This document shows positions 49,070 through 61,700 of a stretch of DNA of 64,000 nucleotides, piece by piece. This DNA comes from Dromaius novaehollandiae. Lineage: Eukaryota > Chordata > Aves > Casuariiformes > Dromaiidae. A program made the position numbers and the translations under genes. The notes under the pieces were generated by a model. It was not told the DNA's origin, made no database searches, and worked only from the letters and a program-made list of their open reading frames with translations. The stretch covers positions 14,004,469 through 14,068,468 of the forward strand of contig NC_088112.1 of assembly GCF_036370855.1 (NCBI RefSeq). The letters are read 5' to 3'. Every line of letters starts with the position of its first letter. The first letter of the stretch is position 1.

Positions 49070-52000
49070 AGTATTTGCTTTAAAAAGCTTCATCTGTTTC
49101 ATGTATCAACTTGCTCTTTCCATTGTGTGTTTTTTTTTCATCTGAAGTCAGTACAGCAGCTCTATCAGCCGTGCTCCCAACAGCTTGTCTGGTGTAAAAT
49201 GCAAAAGGAAGAACTCATTTTTCCATACTGGAGCAGCGCAAACCATCTTCCTTGTTTCACAGCAGATGCGACACAGGGCCAGGGCATATTAGAACCCTCT
49301 GCAGTCTCAAGGGCAAGGAGTGAATGCCACGAAGTCCCTCTGCCTGCCAGATCCAGCCCTTCCAGAAAGTGGCTGCTGAAACATCTCAGCTGACACCTGG
49401 CACACTCACTTCTCCCAGCGTAGATAAAGTTTTGGGCATAGAAATGTACCAGTAAACTGTACACGTCTCTGGGCATTTGGGAATTGCACCATCGCAGCTC
49501 AGGCTCTCCCACGCAGGAAGGACACGTGGGGCAGGCTGTCACAGAGGCATAGTTTCTAGGAAGCACAGGGAGCTTTCCTGAGTTTCGGAATAAAGCTAAT
49601 GCCTTCCAGGCACTGACGCACAGCATTTGCTGAGCTCCACGCGGCTTTTCATCAGTAGGGAAATGCAGGAAGGGATACCAGGAACAAGGAGCGCTCAGAT
49701 CCGTTGCATTCAGCAGTACCATCACCAGCATGCCACGTGGCAGGAGTTTGGCCATATTTCAAGGAATGCTTTTTCCTTTGAGTCCTGAAAGCTGAGTGCA
49801 AGGATTTTGGCATTCTTTAGAAACCAATATAACCCTGCAGTTCCTAGCCTTGCCATTGCCAAAAAAGCCCAGGCTCGTTGCAATTATCCTGTATTAGTCC
49901 TAGGCCTGCCTAAATCTCTGCTGAAAAACACTGTCCTGCTGGTTGGACAGCCTCCCTTTTCTTCTTTGCAAATGTCCCTTGGACCATGAGAAGCACACCT
50001 ACCATTGGAAAACCACCTGCATCCCAGAGAGATGTCGAGATTGAAACAGCCCCCAGCTCCAAGCTAAGCTCAAAGGGGTGAGCTGGCCTAAACAGGCAGC
50101 CCAGCGGCAGGCACACGGCTCCCTGCCATCACAGCCCTAGCTTCCTTACCTGACAAGCAGCAATTTAGCAACTGCAGCTGGACTAGCAGAGAGCAGCTCA
50201 CTAGTCTCACACCTGCATCTTGCTGCCACCAAGGCTCCCAGGTGCTCGTCTTCACTCCTCCACATCCCCAGACCTCAGCACAGGCCTAAAAAACACAGCA
50301 GCAAAAGCTGTCTCCTGTGCTCACAGGCTCCGTTTCGTGGTGCTAAATAGGTACAATGCTCTGGTTCCCTCTCAGTCATTACCTATGGGGATATCCTGCC
50401 CCTCAGCTGAAGGCATGCACAGAACAAATCTCTATGTTGCAGTGACTGCTCAGGGCTGTGGAAAGAGAAGTGTTTATGTCTTTTCCCAGCTGCAGATATT
50501 TGGGTTTTTTCCCATAAGAGGCTTCAGTGAGTGTATCTCTCAAAAAGCCGTCTCTACCAGAAGAATCCAGCCTGCTCCTTGCTTTGATCTCTGTGAGGAG
50601 GAAACAAGGTCTGCGAACACAATTGCTGTGTTCACTTGCTTTTAAGTCCACAGAATCAGGGGACATATGCCTGCATGCAATGCCAGCACTGTGCAAGAGC
50701 CATTTCCAAGTCATCTGCTCAGTTGTTTTATTCGAAGTATGTTTGGTTTGATTTTTGCGAGGGTTTGAAGTAATGATGCTTTCAAAACATTCACATGAAT
50801 CCCTGTGAAGGGAAGTTGCACAGCATTTATTCACATGTGTTATAGGAATTGGACTTAAAGGTGCAGGAGAAAAGTGCTAGAATTAGGATTCTCAAGCTAA
50901 GGAATGCAGAACCCCACAGCTTTGCTGCCTCAGTCCCTGAGAAGACTTTACAACCAACCTTGTTTTATAATGAAGCAAATGGTGTTTTTCATGATGCTGT
51001 TATAGAAGCCCATGTAATTCTGCAGTTTAGGCCCACTTACATATCCACAGAAGAAACCCAGGGTTGGTAAGTAGAGGATCTGGGTGAGAAATGTAGCACA
51101 GGATGCTCCAGGGTAAGGGCTGGAGAACTTCTCATTGCGTGTTTCAGGCAACGTGACCCCAAGACCAGGACTGGGACCAAGAGGGAGCCCCGGGATCCTG
51201 TCCCCCATACCTGCAGTCCCAAATAGCTAGGAATAGATGTTGAATGCTGCCAGACATCCCCTGGGCCTTTGTGCTCAAGATCCTTAGCACAGAAAAAGCA
51301 GAAGTATGCAACAGTCCAGCATACCACAGGACAGCAAAAATCCTTGAGGTGCAGGTCCTCCTGCAGCAGGGAACACCCTATGTTAAAAAAACGAAACAAA
51401 ACTTACCACAACAAACTTTTTTTTTTTAATTAACTCCTACTTGAAAACCTTTTTTCACAATTTCTTTGGTCCAAAGCAGGGGGAAGGTGTTCATGCACTT
51501 CAGGAAACAGTTTGCTGGTTGTCTGGTAGGCAGGATAGGTCCCAGCAGCAATGATGAGTAGCTCTTCAAAGCCGCATTTTCATTCTATCTCTGGCCTCTC
51601 TATCAAACTCCCAAATTATGCCTGTTGCCAGTGCCACACCACCAGGACAAATGCATCATCATCTGCATCTCAGCTAGCCATGCCCAGTCTTGGCAGAAGC
51701 AGACAGCTGTCCAGAGAAACCTCTACCAGACTCTGCTGCAACAAAGCCAAGAGGATAATGTGATTCTGCAGCTGGGGCTTTTGACTGTCTCCCAGAGTAG
51801 CATTAATCCATCTCACCTTCCTAAACTCCACCAGGAAATAGCTGCAAGAAAGGGATAGAAGGGGCAAGAGAACCACTTATAAAGCATCAGCTGAAGTCTA
51901 ATTAGAGCCATTAACAAGCTCTTAATAGTGTTTATTAGCTATTCCCAATGCTGTTGGATGAAGCAATCCTGACATCAGCCTCCTGGCTTGGAGAGCTGTG

Positions 52001-55000
52001 TTCCAGCCCCAGCTCTATGAAGAAAAGTGCCTGGAAAGGTCAGGTTAGTGATGTTCACAGCTGCATTGCTCATAGCTGGCTGAACACATACCAAAATCCC
52101 AGATAGGGGGGCCCACCCAGCATGGGGGAGGAATAGAAAGATCTTCCAATCAGAGGAGGACCCAGTATCACCTCATAGTGTCACTCTGAGCTGGAAGCCT
52201 CCTGTCCCACAGTGCAGCTCTCACGAGCTTGGCTTCCCACTGTGTTTGCTCTTCGGAAAGCTGGAGGCTGTGGGGAAACAAGTGGCTCTGCTCCCAGCAG
52301 CATGTGGGAATTCATGCCCCTGTCCTGGGCACAGGATCTCCCAGCCACATGGCCACCTTCCTTCTCTGTCAGCATTTCCCCATCTGGCTCTGCTCCAGCC
52401 TGTGGGAGCTCCCCTGGGCATGGGGAGGCTGGGAGCCCTCCACACGTGCAGAGCAAGGGAGTGCAACTCTCCTTCCCCAGCAAGTGGCGAGGGATGTACC
52501 CAGAGGGTAAGGCAACGAGCCAGCACAGAGCAAGCTGGCCACAAGATGGGCAGAATTAAGATGAGATTTACATCTGCTGATGCATGAAACATTCATCTCT
52601 GGCTGCTGTCAGATGTCGTCAGCCCATGAACAGTTTGTCTAATATGAGATGTTTCTTAGACAGCATGTCATGCCTTTCGAAGGATGTCTAGTCAAAAAGC
52701 TACACCCCTGAAGCAGGTTTTATCTCCTTGGAGTCACTAGAGTAACATATTTCAAGGATGTTTATCATATAGTTTGTCATGCAAGTATCTCATAAATCAG
52801 AGCCTCTGCTGGGGTCCACCCCATTTTCTGGGAAGGAGAAGAAACAAGAAACCTTTATGCTTTAACAAACTCTTAGAAATAACTCAATGTGGAGAAAATA
52901 TATGTGGGGGGAGCCTAGCTATGGGTTTCTCACAACTAGTCATGGGGAGTCTAGCGGGGCCAAAACCACACGATTAGGATGCCACAATAAGTCAAAGCAC
53001 TTGGCAAATTCAGAATATCCTTAATCAAAGGAAATCCTGAATTCCCATACTTCATTCTCAAGCACATATATAGTCAAGCAAGATCTGTCATATCTCTGTG
53101 CCAGATGAGCTGCCTAGCTTTCGTGGTCTCACTGCCACTGTTCACAATCTGTAGAACAATTTCCTTTTCAGATAAACAAAACCAGGCTTTTACCGTCTCA
53201 GTGGATGGGGCTGCCTGACATCCTGCAGATGGAGGAAATTCAAGAGAGAGCCTTAGCTTATAGAGCTGAGTCAGATTTCTCAGTGGCCAGATTCCTACCT
53301 GGAAAGCTTAACAGTCCTCTGAGCCATGGGTTATCCCCAGCACACACAGTGCCCGATTGCTGTGGGGACAAGGTTTTGAAAGACAAAGACATTTTTTGTC
53401 AAAGTTTTTAGTGATGAAGAATTGCAGTCTGCTACTGCAATAGCTTTGCAGGACAGCACTGGTGGATGCTGCATTTCGGACCCAGCTGAGGTCCTCACCG
53501 AGCAGACGACTTTGCAAGTTGTTGGTGAGTCATGTCCTAGCTACCATGACAATAAAACTCACGGTGTTGACAGCACAGTTTCCCCACCCGACAAGCAAGC
53601 TCTGTAAGCACACTGCTGCAACCATACCTACCTGAGCAGCAACAGCAGCTCTTTTGAAAGACCAAAGATCATGAAAAGAAACCTAATTTCATCTTCATTA
53701 CAGCTCAGACTCCCGGCTTCCAAAAACAGTGATGCTCAGCAGAGAAAGCCTGAGTTCACGCTTTGCTCTCACCATCGGCATTTACACATCCCTCAGCCTC
53801 CCAGTTGCCTCCCTCCCTCTCATGTCTGGCTGAGAACAGCAGACACCCACCATGGAACAGGATTGCGAATCAGCTCCTCCTGTAAGAGGGAATGTCCCCA
53901 GAAAGATCTGGGCATCAGAAATTACATATATGGGCAGGTTTTCCGAGGTCTGCTATCTCAGGAGTTTTCTCTATGCTAGGTGTTTTCTTATCCTAATGAT
54001 GTTTATTTTGTCTGATGGCCTCTGAAGAGATGCAAGTCTCCTTTGGCTGCTTATAGCACAGCACCCAGTCCTCTACCTCCTTTAGTGTTTGCTCAGAGTC
54101 GGCTCATCTCATGCCCCCTGCGGTAGCAATAGCCGGCAGTACCGCAACAGAGGTACCACTGCAGAGGTATCAACCACCATGTCCTGTCTGGCATAGCCCT
54201 TGGGCACAGCAGCTCTATCCCTGCTACCGCTGCAGCCCTGTGAGTTGTGCAAACCACCATGCCCTGCAAGGGAACAGTGCTTGGTCTCAGGGATGCCTTC
54301 AGGAGATGATGTGAAACATAAGAAAAGCATTCTGTGCAGAAAAGTAATGATCCCTTTGGGATCTTCCCACTATATAAGCAATTAGAGCAAGCAGCTAGAA
54401 TGGAGGAGTGCTTGGCAGAGAAGGGAGGCAGATAATCTGCTGGTGTTAAGCCCTACAGCTCCCAGAAGCAGCATGCGATGTAAAGCAGACCTGGCATTTA
54501 AGGAAGCATATGATCTTCTAGTCTGCATGTGTCAGGACATCTGCTACTAAGACCCAATACGGCTGAAACAATCTCTGACTTCACCTGTGGCCGCTGATGA
54601 CAGTGTCGTGTGGAGTAACTCAGTGAGCTGAGCCTCACACATGGGATTCCTCTTCTTCATGCCAATTTATAGCCAATTCAGTATTTCAGCTACCGTTATG
54701 TATCACTGAGGCTCCCTGCTAACCGTTACCACATCAGTGAAAAGTTATTTAAAATGAGTTTCCAAATTAGCAAGTCTGCATTCATTTCCTTTATGTTCAT
54801 TTCAGTTTATGAGGAATGTCAGCAAATCACAGGATCCCACTCAGGGTAAATTACCTGGGAATTTTATGCATGAGTGTCGTCTTGAGTTGCTAAGGCGGTG
54901 TTGCAGTGAGCCCTTCATGCTGTTCATAGTGCCTCAGGCACCAGGGGAAGGAGCCCAACCCTTTCAGAAGGACAGTCAGGTTGGAAACATCTTGCAAGCA

Positions 55001-57171
55001 TGGATTAGGTTCCCATATGCAGACCAGAGCACATCCAGGCCATGCCCCCACCTCCCAACCGCTGCAAGGTAATTCCTCCTCCAGTTTATCATTACCAAAT
55101 AGGAGAGGAAACCATAGGCTTCTCTCTTTCTGCCTTATTTTATTCTCTGAGCCAAGAGCTTTTCTCCTTGGCACAAGGCAAAGTGGGGTTTGTGCTATTT
55201 AGAAGCGGAGAAATACCAGGTCTTGACTCCACGGATTTCTGGCAACAGTTATGCCTTGAAAAAACAGTTGTGTTGGCAGCAAAGTGAAAGACTCCTGTTT
55301 GCTGGAGCAGCCTTTGGCCTCTGTGAATGTTTTGCCTGATCCAAGGCAGATGGAACACATCTCCTACCCCACGGTGCTCCAGCAATTCCTTCTCCAAGAT
55401 CCTTGCGCTGAGTCAGAACAGCCCCAGCAATGGGATGAGAATCAAAGCTGGCGACTCCCACAAGGAGGGCCTGGAAGAGAAGTTTATGTGAAGGCAGCAA
55501 ACATTAAGATGCCAAAGGATGTCGCTTCTCTCTACAGAGCTGGAGGAGCAGGAGGGCGTCGGGGGGCCACGCTGAGAATCAGCTGCTCCAGCACACTATG
55601 ATGGCAGCAGCCACCGGTTTCCTGGGATGCAGCTTGACAGCAGTGGTCCCGTTCGGCAACGTGGGGGTTATTTTTAAAGCTGGGCTATGAAAGGCAAGAG
55701 CTGCCTGATGAAGTGATCTGCAGACACATGACACAAATATCAGAATTAGAAGTTTGCTCCAGACAACACAGGCCAGAATGGAATTTCTCTCTGCCCAAGA
55801 CCATGCCCAAAATTGTAGAAGAGCCCCAGGCATGGGGTATGGGAGGAAAGGAGTAGCTGTTTGCTTTCTTGCCAGAGTTTTTTTCTGCATGGCACCTGGG
55901 ATCCAGTTTATCCATTGCAGATCCCTCTATTGGCATGAGGATGGATTTAGCCTCCAGCACAGGCACAAGAAGCAGCTGTGGGAAAGGAGCTCACCCTTCA
56001 TGACCAGAGCTAGCTGAGCAAGTCACATGCCAGCAGCAGCACCAACCCAAGAGGGACACAGGTGCAAACAGATTTTGCAATGGCCTGGCTGATGGCAAAG
56101 GGCTCTGGCCATCCTGTGGCACAGACAGCGCTGCCGGAGGAGCACCACGGCCCTGCTCCTTCCCAGGGGTCAAGGGCTGGGAGTGCCCCATCTCAGCAAG
56201 CCCTCTGCGGCCTCATCTTCAGCTCCCCAGGGGATGGCAACCCGACCCCCCCCCCAAGAAATCTCTTCCAGGATCCAGCTGCCTGAGAGCAAAGGCTAGA
56301 TATTGCATCATGCCACTGCAGCTCCTTGCTGTCACGTACCCCACGAGCAGGGGGAGCCATCAGCTCCTTTCCCTTCTGCAGCAACTTCTTTTGGAGCAGC
56401 GACTGCATAGGAGCAGTTTGGAGCGATTCATGCGAGCCAGTTTCAACATTTTTCTAAAGGAAACATTTGCCTTTTCCAGCATGAAACTTTTATTATTATG
56501 ATTTCCTTTAGTTTTAAGGACTTTTTAATTCAACTATTTTGATTATCAAAATAACCCACCAGTGGTTTCATTTTAAATATACACACTGAGGAACCATCTG
56601 GCTCTATTTTCCTCCCACTCTGGAGCCACAGTGCAGCCATGGCTGTGCACCACAGCTGCTGATGGGCTGAAGTCACTGTCAAGCAGTCCCTGCCATCCCT
56701 CCTGGTCCAGCCAGCCTCTCCTCTCCGGCCGTGGCCACATGGCAGAGGGCTCTCCTGAGACTCCCCAGCACCAAGAGAGCCACTTTGATCTCAGGCCCAG
56801 GAGGGAAGCTCTTCTGAAGAAGTATTGCCCCTGCTCCAAGCCACCAACACATCAAACCACATGTGGGCTTTTAAAGAAGACCGTAGCATGGTCTCAGTGG
56901 CATTAATTGAAAACTGTCCTCTGGCTATGAAGAGAAAAGATCCCAGGTGGTTCGCTAATGAACTGGTTAGGACACAGCTCCAAATCCCAGAGCTGGCCTT
57001 CCTGAAACTCTGGGGTGTCTGGGCAAAAGCTTTGGGCTTTTCTTTTTTTTTTTTTATCACTAGCATGTGTCCAAAGAAAACAGTGCTGTCCAGCTGCCTT
57101 CAGCCTTGCGTTATCACTCCTCCCCTAATGAATCTTCTGGGACTCACATGCCCCAAATCCAGCACAGCTCT

Positions 57172-57209
57172 CATGCTCTCATTCTGCCCTCATGCTCTCA
57201 TTCTGCCCT
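57172..57209. repeat. 19-bp tandem duplication, two perfect copies
   Basis: CATGCTCTCATTCTGCCCT occurs at 57172-57190 and again at 57191-57209 without a mismatch. Confidence 0.95.
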
Positions 57210-57740
57210 GTGAGATGGCCATGGTTGATCTTTATATTAGATTTCCCAGCCTTAAAAAAAAAGCAGCACGAGGAAGGGCAGGTGATCTTTCTTCCTGCTC
57301 CCTCCCTCAATGCAAAGGTAGAGCAAAGCTTGTGTGTGGACAAAAACAGAAGAACATCCAAGCCGTGGCTCTGAACATCACTTGGTACACAGACACTCTC
57401 TAGAAATAGAGGACAACTAGATAAAAATAGACCACTGCGATCATCTCTCTTCCTGCCCCTGGAGTGAGGGACTTCCTTCGCTGTGGTCCTTCTTCCACCC
57501 CTGTGTGACTGCTCAGCCCTGGCCCAGCACCATGTCCAGGGCTGCCCTTCAGATGGACTCCACCATGGTGCGTCCCTGAGTATGGAAACAGGGGAGCTGC
57601 AGGTCTGGGCACTTGCACACAGAGACAGCTTGGAGTTGCTTGTAGTGGTTTTGCACCTTTGATCTATGGAACATGTCTTTTAAGCCCAGAAAGAGCTCTT
57701 GTGCTGGCCAAGGAAATAACTACATAAAAGGACAGAGAGA

Positions 57741-58720
57741 GCTGATAAGAAATGGGGAAAAAAAGACTGTGCTGCAAAGATAAGACAGTCTACACCTGTA
57801 TTTTGAGACACCCAAGACATAAAGTGAGAATTGGCAAAGGTCAGGCTGAATTGGCGGATAAATGGTAAAACAAATTACAAGAGAAGTTTTAGCCAGATAC
57901 ATCTGAGGAAAAGAAGGAAAGAAGAAATGGAGCTGCTGTGCAGAGACAGTGGGGCACAGATCAAAGTCAGTCCAAGTGTGATCCAGCTCTTTCTAATGTC
58001 TCATTGGTGTGCAAAGGGCACAAGGGTAACAGGAAGGAGGAGATGGAAGTGGAAAATGTCACATCCCCACTGGGATTGAGAGTCAGAGGACAGCAAGCTC
58101 AAGTCATGGGGGATGGCTGGTTCCTATTCCCCTGTGCTAAAAAACTGACCCTTAAAACTGCAAATCTGCCCATCAAAGTGCTCACAAAGCATAGCAAAAG
58201 GAGAACAGAAAACATAGCACCTCAACTCAAGAGAGGGCAAAATGCCACTTGGTCAACTACAGACCACTGTGGTGTCCCGTGTCACATGCCAGGCTCAGAG
58301 CAAAGTCCGAGGAAAGGGGCACTTGGAGCTCCAGGGCATATCAGCCCATTTTCCATTACCACAAGAGTGCCAGATACAGCCTGATACTGTTCTCAGATAA
58401 GATAGTTGCCTCGGTAAATGGGAGGGATGAAGGAGGTCTAATCTACCTCGGCTGCAGCAAAACATTTGCTAGAGCACCGCACCAGTAACTCTCTGATAAC
58501 CTGGGACAGATGGGGATTAGTCCAAGGGCTGCAAGGCAGCGTCTTGCTGGAGCCAGAGCTGGAGGGAGTGGGACAGAGCACTGCCAATGGCCAGGGCCTG
58601 CACTGGGGAGGCTATGGCAGGGTCTAAGACCTGGCTTGAAAAGATTTTCATGATCTCGGCACGAAAATAGGACTGTGCTCACCCTGTTTGCTGGCCTAAG
58701 TGTTCCAGGCAAATGGAGAT
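57741..58720 (+). mobile_element. CR1/L3 LINE reverse-transcriptase fragment, sense, decayed
   Basis: At 58249-58488 one frame reads VNYRP... and then DKIVASVNGRDEGG and LIYLGCSKTFARAPHQ. These correspond to the NYRP motif and the (I/V)YLDFSKAFDxVPH motif of non-LTR reverse transcriptases. The aspartate after YL is replaced by glycine and the second acidic position is lost, so the enzyme is dead. The A-rich, lysine-coding DNA upstream from about 57.75 kb fits the linker between endonuclease and reverse transcriptase. It is a separate insertion from the one at the start of the window. Limits are approximate. Confidence 0.65.
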
Positions 58721-61700
58721 CTGGATCTCATACAAGAAAAAATAGGTGACAAGGATCTGCATAGTGGAAAAAGGACATTCAGCATGGCAAAGTGCAAATC
58801 CAGCCATCATCCCTTCAAGCTGTGCTTGGTTAGCACAGCTCCCATCGCCATGCCTGGGTCATGGCTTGCTCTCAGCCCACATGTCCACCCTGGGACCACG
58901 TGGCTAAGACTTCGGTACCCTACTGAATGGGATGATGGTGGGGCAAAGTCAAGGAAGGGTCTCACACACCCCAGCCCCACTGAAGGTATGCACCAGTCCT
59001 CTCTGCCTGCCTGGGATGGTAAAAAGGGTAGAAGGTGAAATACCCCTGTGGCAGCTCCTCCACCCGTGATGGGAGGATGCCCAGCTCCAGCAGTGCCGGT
59101 GGGGCTGGGGCAGTCCAACCCCTGTGCCTGCCCCTGCTGCACAGGGGCACTGCCACCTCTGCCCCACCTGAAACAAGAGCCTTCAAGTGTTGCTGTGGGA
59201 ACATCCCAGCTTCACGACCTGGGAGCAGTTTTGGTCCCAGCCAAAAATAATGAAGAAATATCCCTTTCCCTTCATGTCTTTGGAGTATGTGTGAGTGCTA
59301 ATTCGCCTTTCCATAACTGAAGCACTTGATTTGCCATCTGATTTCTAGACATTTCTAGGAAAATCCCCAGCTCTGCTAAGCCGAAAGCCAAGACTGCAAT
59401 GTGCCTAATCAGCTACGCTGATCTAATGCCACAACGCAGAGCCAATGCACGCAGCTCCCATTGCTAACAGGCAGTTGCTGTATATTCCAGCAGTGGTGCT
59501 GTTTTGTTTATTTGGAACAAATTACTTTTGAATTTCTCACCCTCCCTGCAAGAACCCTATACCCCCGTAGCACTAATCTCCCCCCATAACACCTATCTCT
59601 GCCTTGTGAGGCCAGCCTCAGATGTGGCAGGAAAGCAGGCTGGGCCTGGCTGGGGGTTTAGCACATAGAAAGCCGCAGGGGAGTACTGGAACAAGCACAG
59701 CTCTAATTCAATTTCTATCCATTTTCCATTTTGCTTTCACTTCATTGCAGATTATTATTTTTTTAAACTGAAGTAAACAAAGTTGATTCTGCTTCCAATT
59801 GAATTGCCCGAGGGCTGGCTCCTATCCTCAAGACATCCGATAACCATCTTCACAGCAAGCTTATTCGCAAAGGACCTGCCGTCCCTGAGGAGCAATGCAT
59901 CATTCTGGGGAAGTCTTTCATCTTGTAAAGAAAGTAGCATTTAATTTCCAGTTAGTGGATATTTCATGTAGTTTTTAAACTAGACAAGAAATGGCTTCCA
60001 TGCACAGCGTTAAAAAAAAGTGATTTCCATCTTGAACTGGGAAAGTTGGGAAAAGTTGGAATCTCAATGTATGTTGCAAATTAGGTATTCTAAATGACAG
60101 AAGGGGTCATTTCACTGCCATTTCCAGCCTTTTCTATAGCCCAACCTACTTGTTATGCTGCAGATGAGCACGAATTTCTAAATAAGTTGTTTCAAAGCGA
60201 AAAAATGAACCATTCTACTTTGAAAAGTGCCAGAGTAAGACTTCACAAAGATTTCTAAATATAGATACATCAAAAGAACAAGTGTAATAAGGAGAACTGG
60301 TCAAAACTCATCCTTTTCTACACAGGCTGTCGGCTTTGAAGAACCTGTGTTTTTCTGATGAAAAGATGCTAAATTGGAAATGTTCCCTGTGCAATTCCCT
60401 CTACTACGTGAGCTCTGGCTCCTCTGTCACCAGCTACGTGGCCAACCACGGCAGCAGGGCCAGGCATGCCCCATGCACCCTCCCAAGTTAACGCGGGGCA
60501 CGGCGAGCCCTGAGACAGCCCCCCCGGGCAGCGCAGCAGGGCGCGTGTGCTGTCTCCATCTCGAGCAGAGCTGTGCAGCAGCCTGGGGCAAGCGTCGCAG
60601 GGGGAGATGCTGCAGGAAGCCACTGCCCCTTCCACACGTTACATCGCAAAAACAGGACACGAGCAGTGCAGTGGTGACCTTGAGCCTGGGCATTCGCAAA
60701 GGCAATACACAGGAATCAGCTTCGTCTGCTGTTCAAGTCCAGCCGCTTCCAGGACACACACTTTCAGATGGGCACAGGACTGGCCTCTGGTGCTGACGCC
60801 CACCCCGCAGCCTGCTCTCTGCTGGCACTGCTTACTCTCCACCACAAATGGCAGAGTCCTCAAATCTCTGAGCTCAACTCAGCACCGAGAAAAACATGAG
60901 AGATGTGTCTGAGTGTCTTTCCTGGGCTCTCTTAGTCTCCCATCACTGAGCAGCTCACACATTGGGGGCCAGCCATGGGGTCTAGGCAGAAGACAAGGTC
61001 AAAGAAGACGCTACACCAGGCTGCAGGGACACAGCAGGACAGTGTGGCCAGGACCCTGCACCAGTGTGCACGCCAGCCCTGCCACACCACCACTGCAATT
61101 GCACTGTCCTTTCTCCCGTCCTTTGCATAACCCAAATTTGATAGGGTTTCCCATATGTTCCTGAGTCACAGAAACACAATTTCTCCAGTGGGACCATGGA
61201 AGCATAAGGCACACACATTTAGTAACTTTCTCTTGCTAAAAGACTGACCTGACTTCCTCAGCTTCAGGCAGGGCTTCTGAGGAGGCAGAATATTTTGCCT
61301 AGGTCCAGATTTATGCCTGCAGGTTCATTACTCCTTACAAGAGAAGGGTTGGTTTCAAACGCATGAAAAAAGGGCTTTGATGACATCGCGTCCTGCGACA
61401 CCACAGAAGCGACTTGGGCTTCCCCCACACCAGCTAGCTGGAGTGTCCTGAATTGGGGAGCATTATCCGCATTGTCAGAGCTCCCATCCCTGGAGCAGGA
61501 CCCTCTGTGGGGTGTTGTACAAACACAGAATAAAAGGAAAGGTCTCACCCCAGAAATATAGACAAAGTCAAAGGCTATATTCAGCAGAGACATGGACAGC
61601 AAAGAAATAGGAGTGGGGTCAGCACCGTTGGGAGCCACCTTAGCTCACCGCTACCTGCCCTGTCCCAAACCTTGGCTGCTTTGCCTCCGTGCTGGGCATC

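Larger units (their letters stand above)
42761..57740. other. Non-coding stretch with simple repeats and one candidate terminal exon
   Basis: About 15 kb without a firmly supported gene. Contents are two 12-C tracts, a T-rich tract, a GT-rich imperfect repeat, a 32-bp and a 19-bp tandem duplication, and a candidate plus-strand terminal exon at 43686-44065 treated as a finding. The minus frame at 49165-49755 starts with a signal-like segment but matches no family I know. Confidence 0.5.

Noticed and set aside
49058-49071. Poly-C tract ending in AG as a splice acceptor
   Set aside because: The following sequence has no coding-like frame and no donor in a sensible phase.
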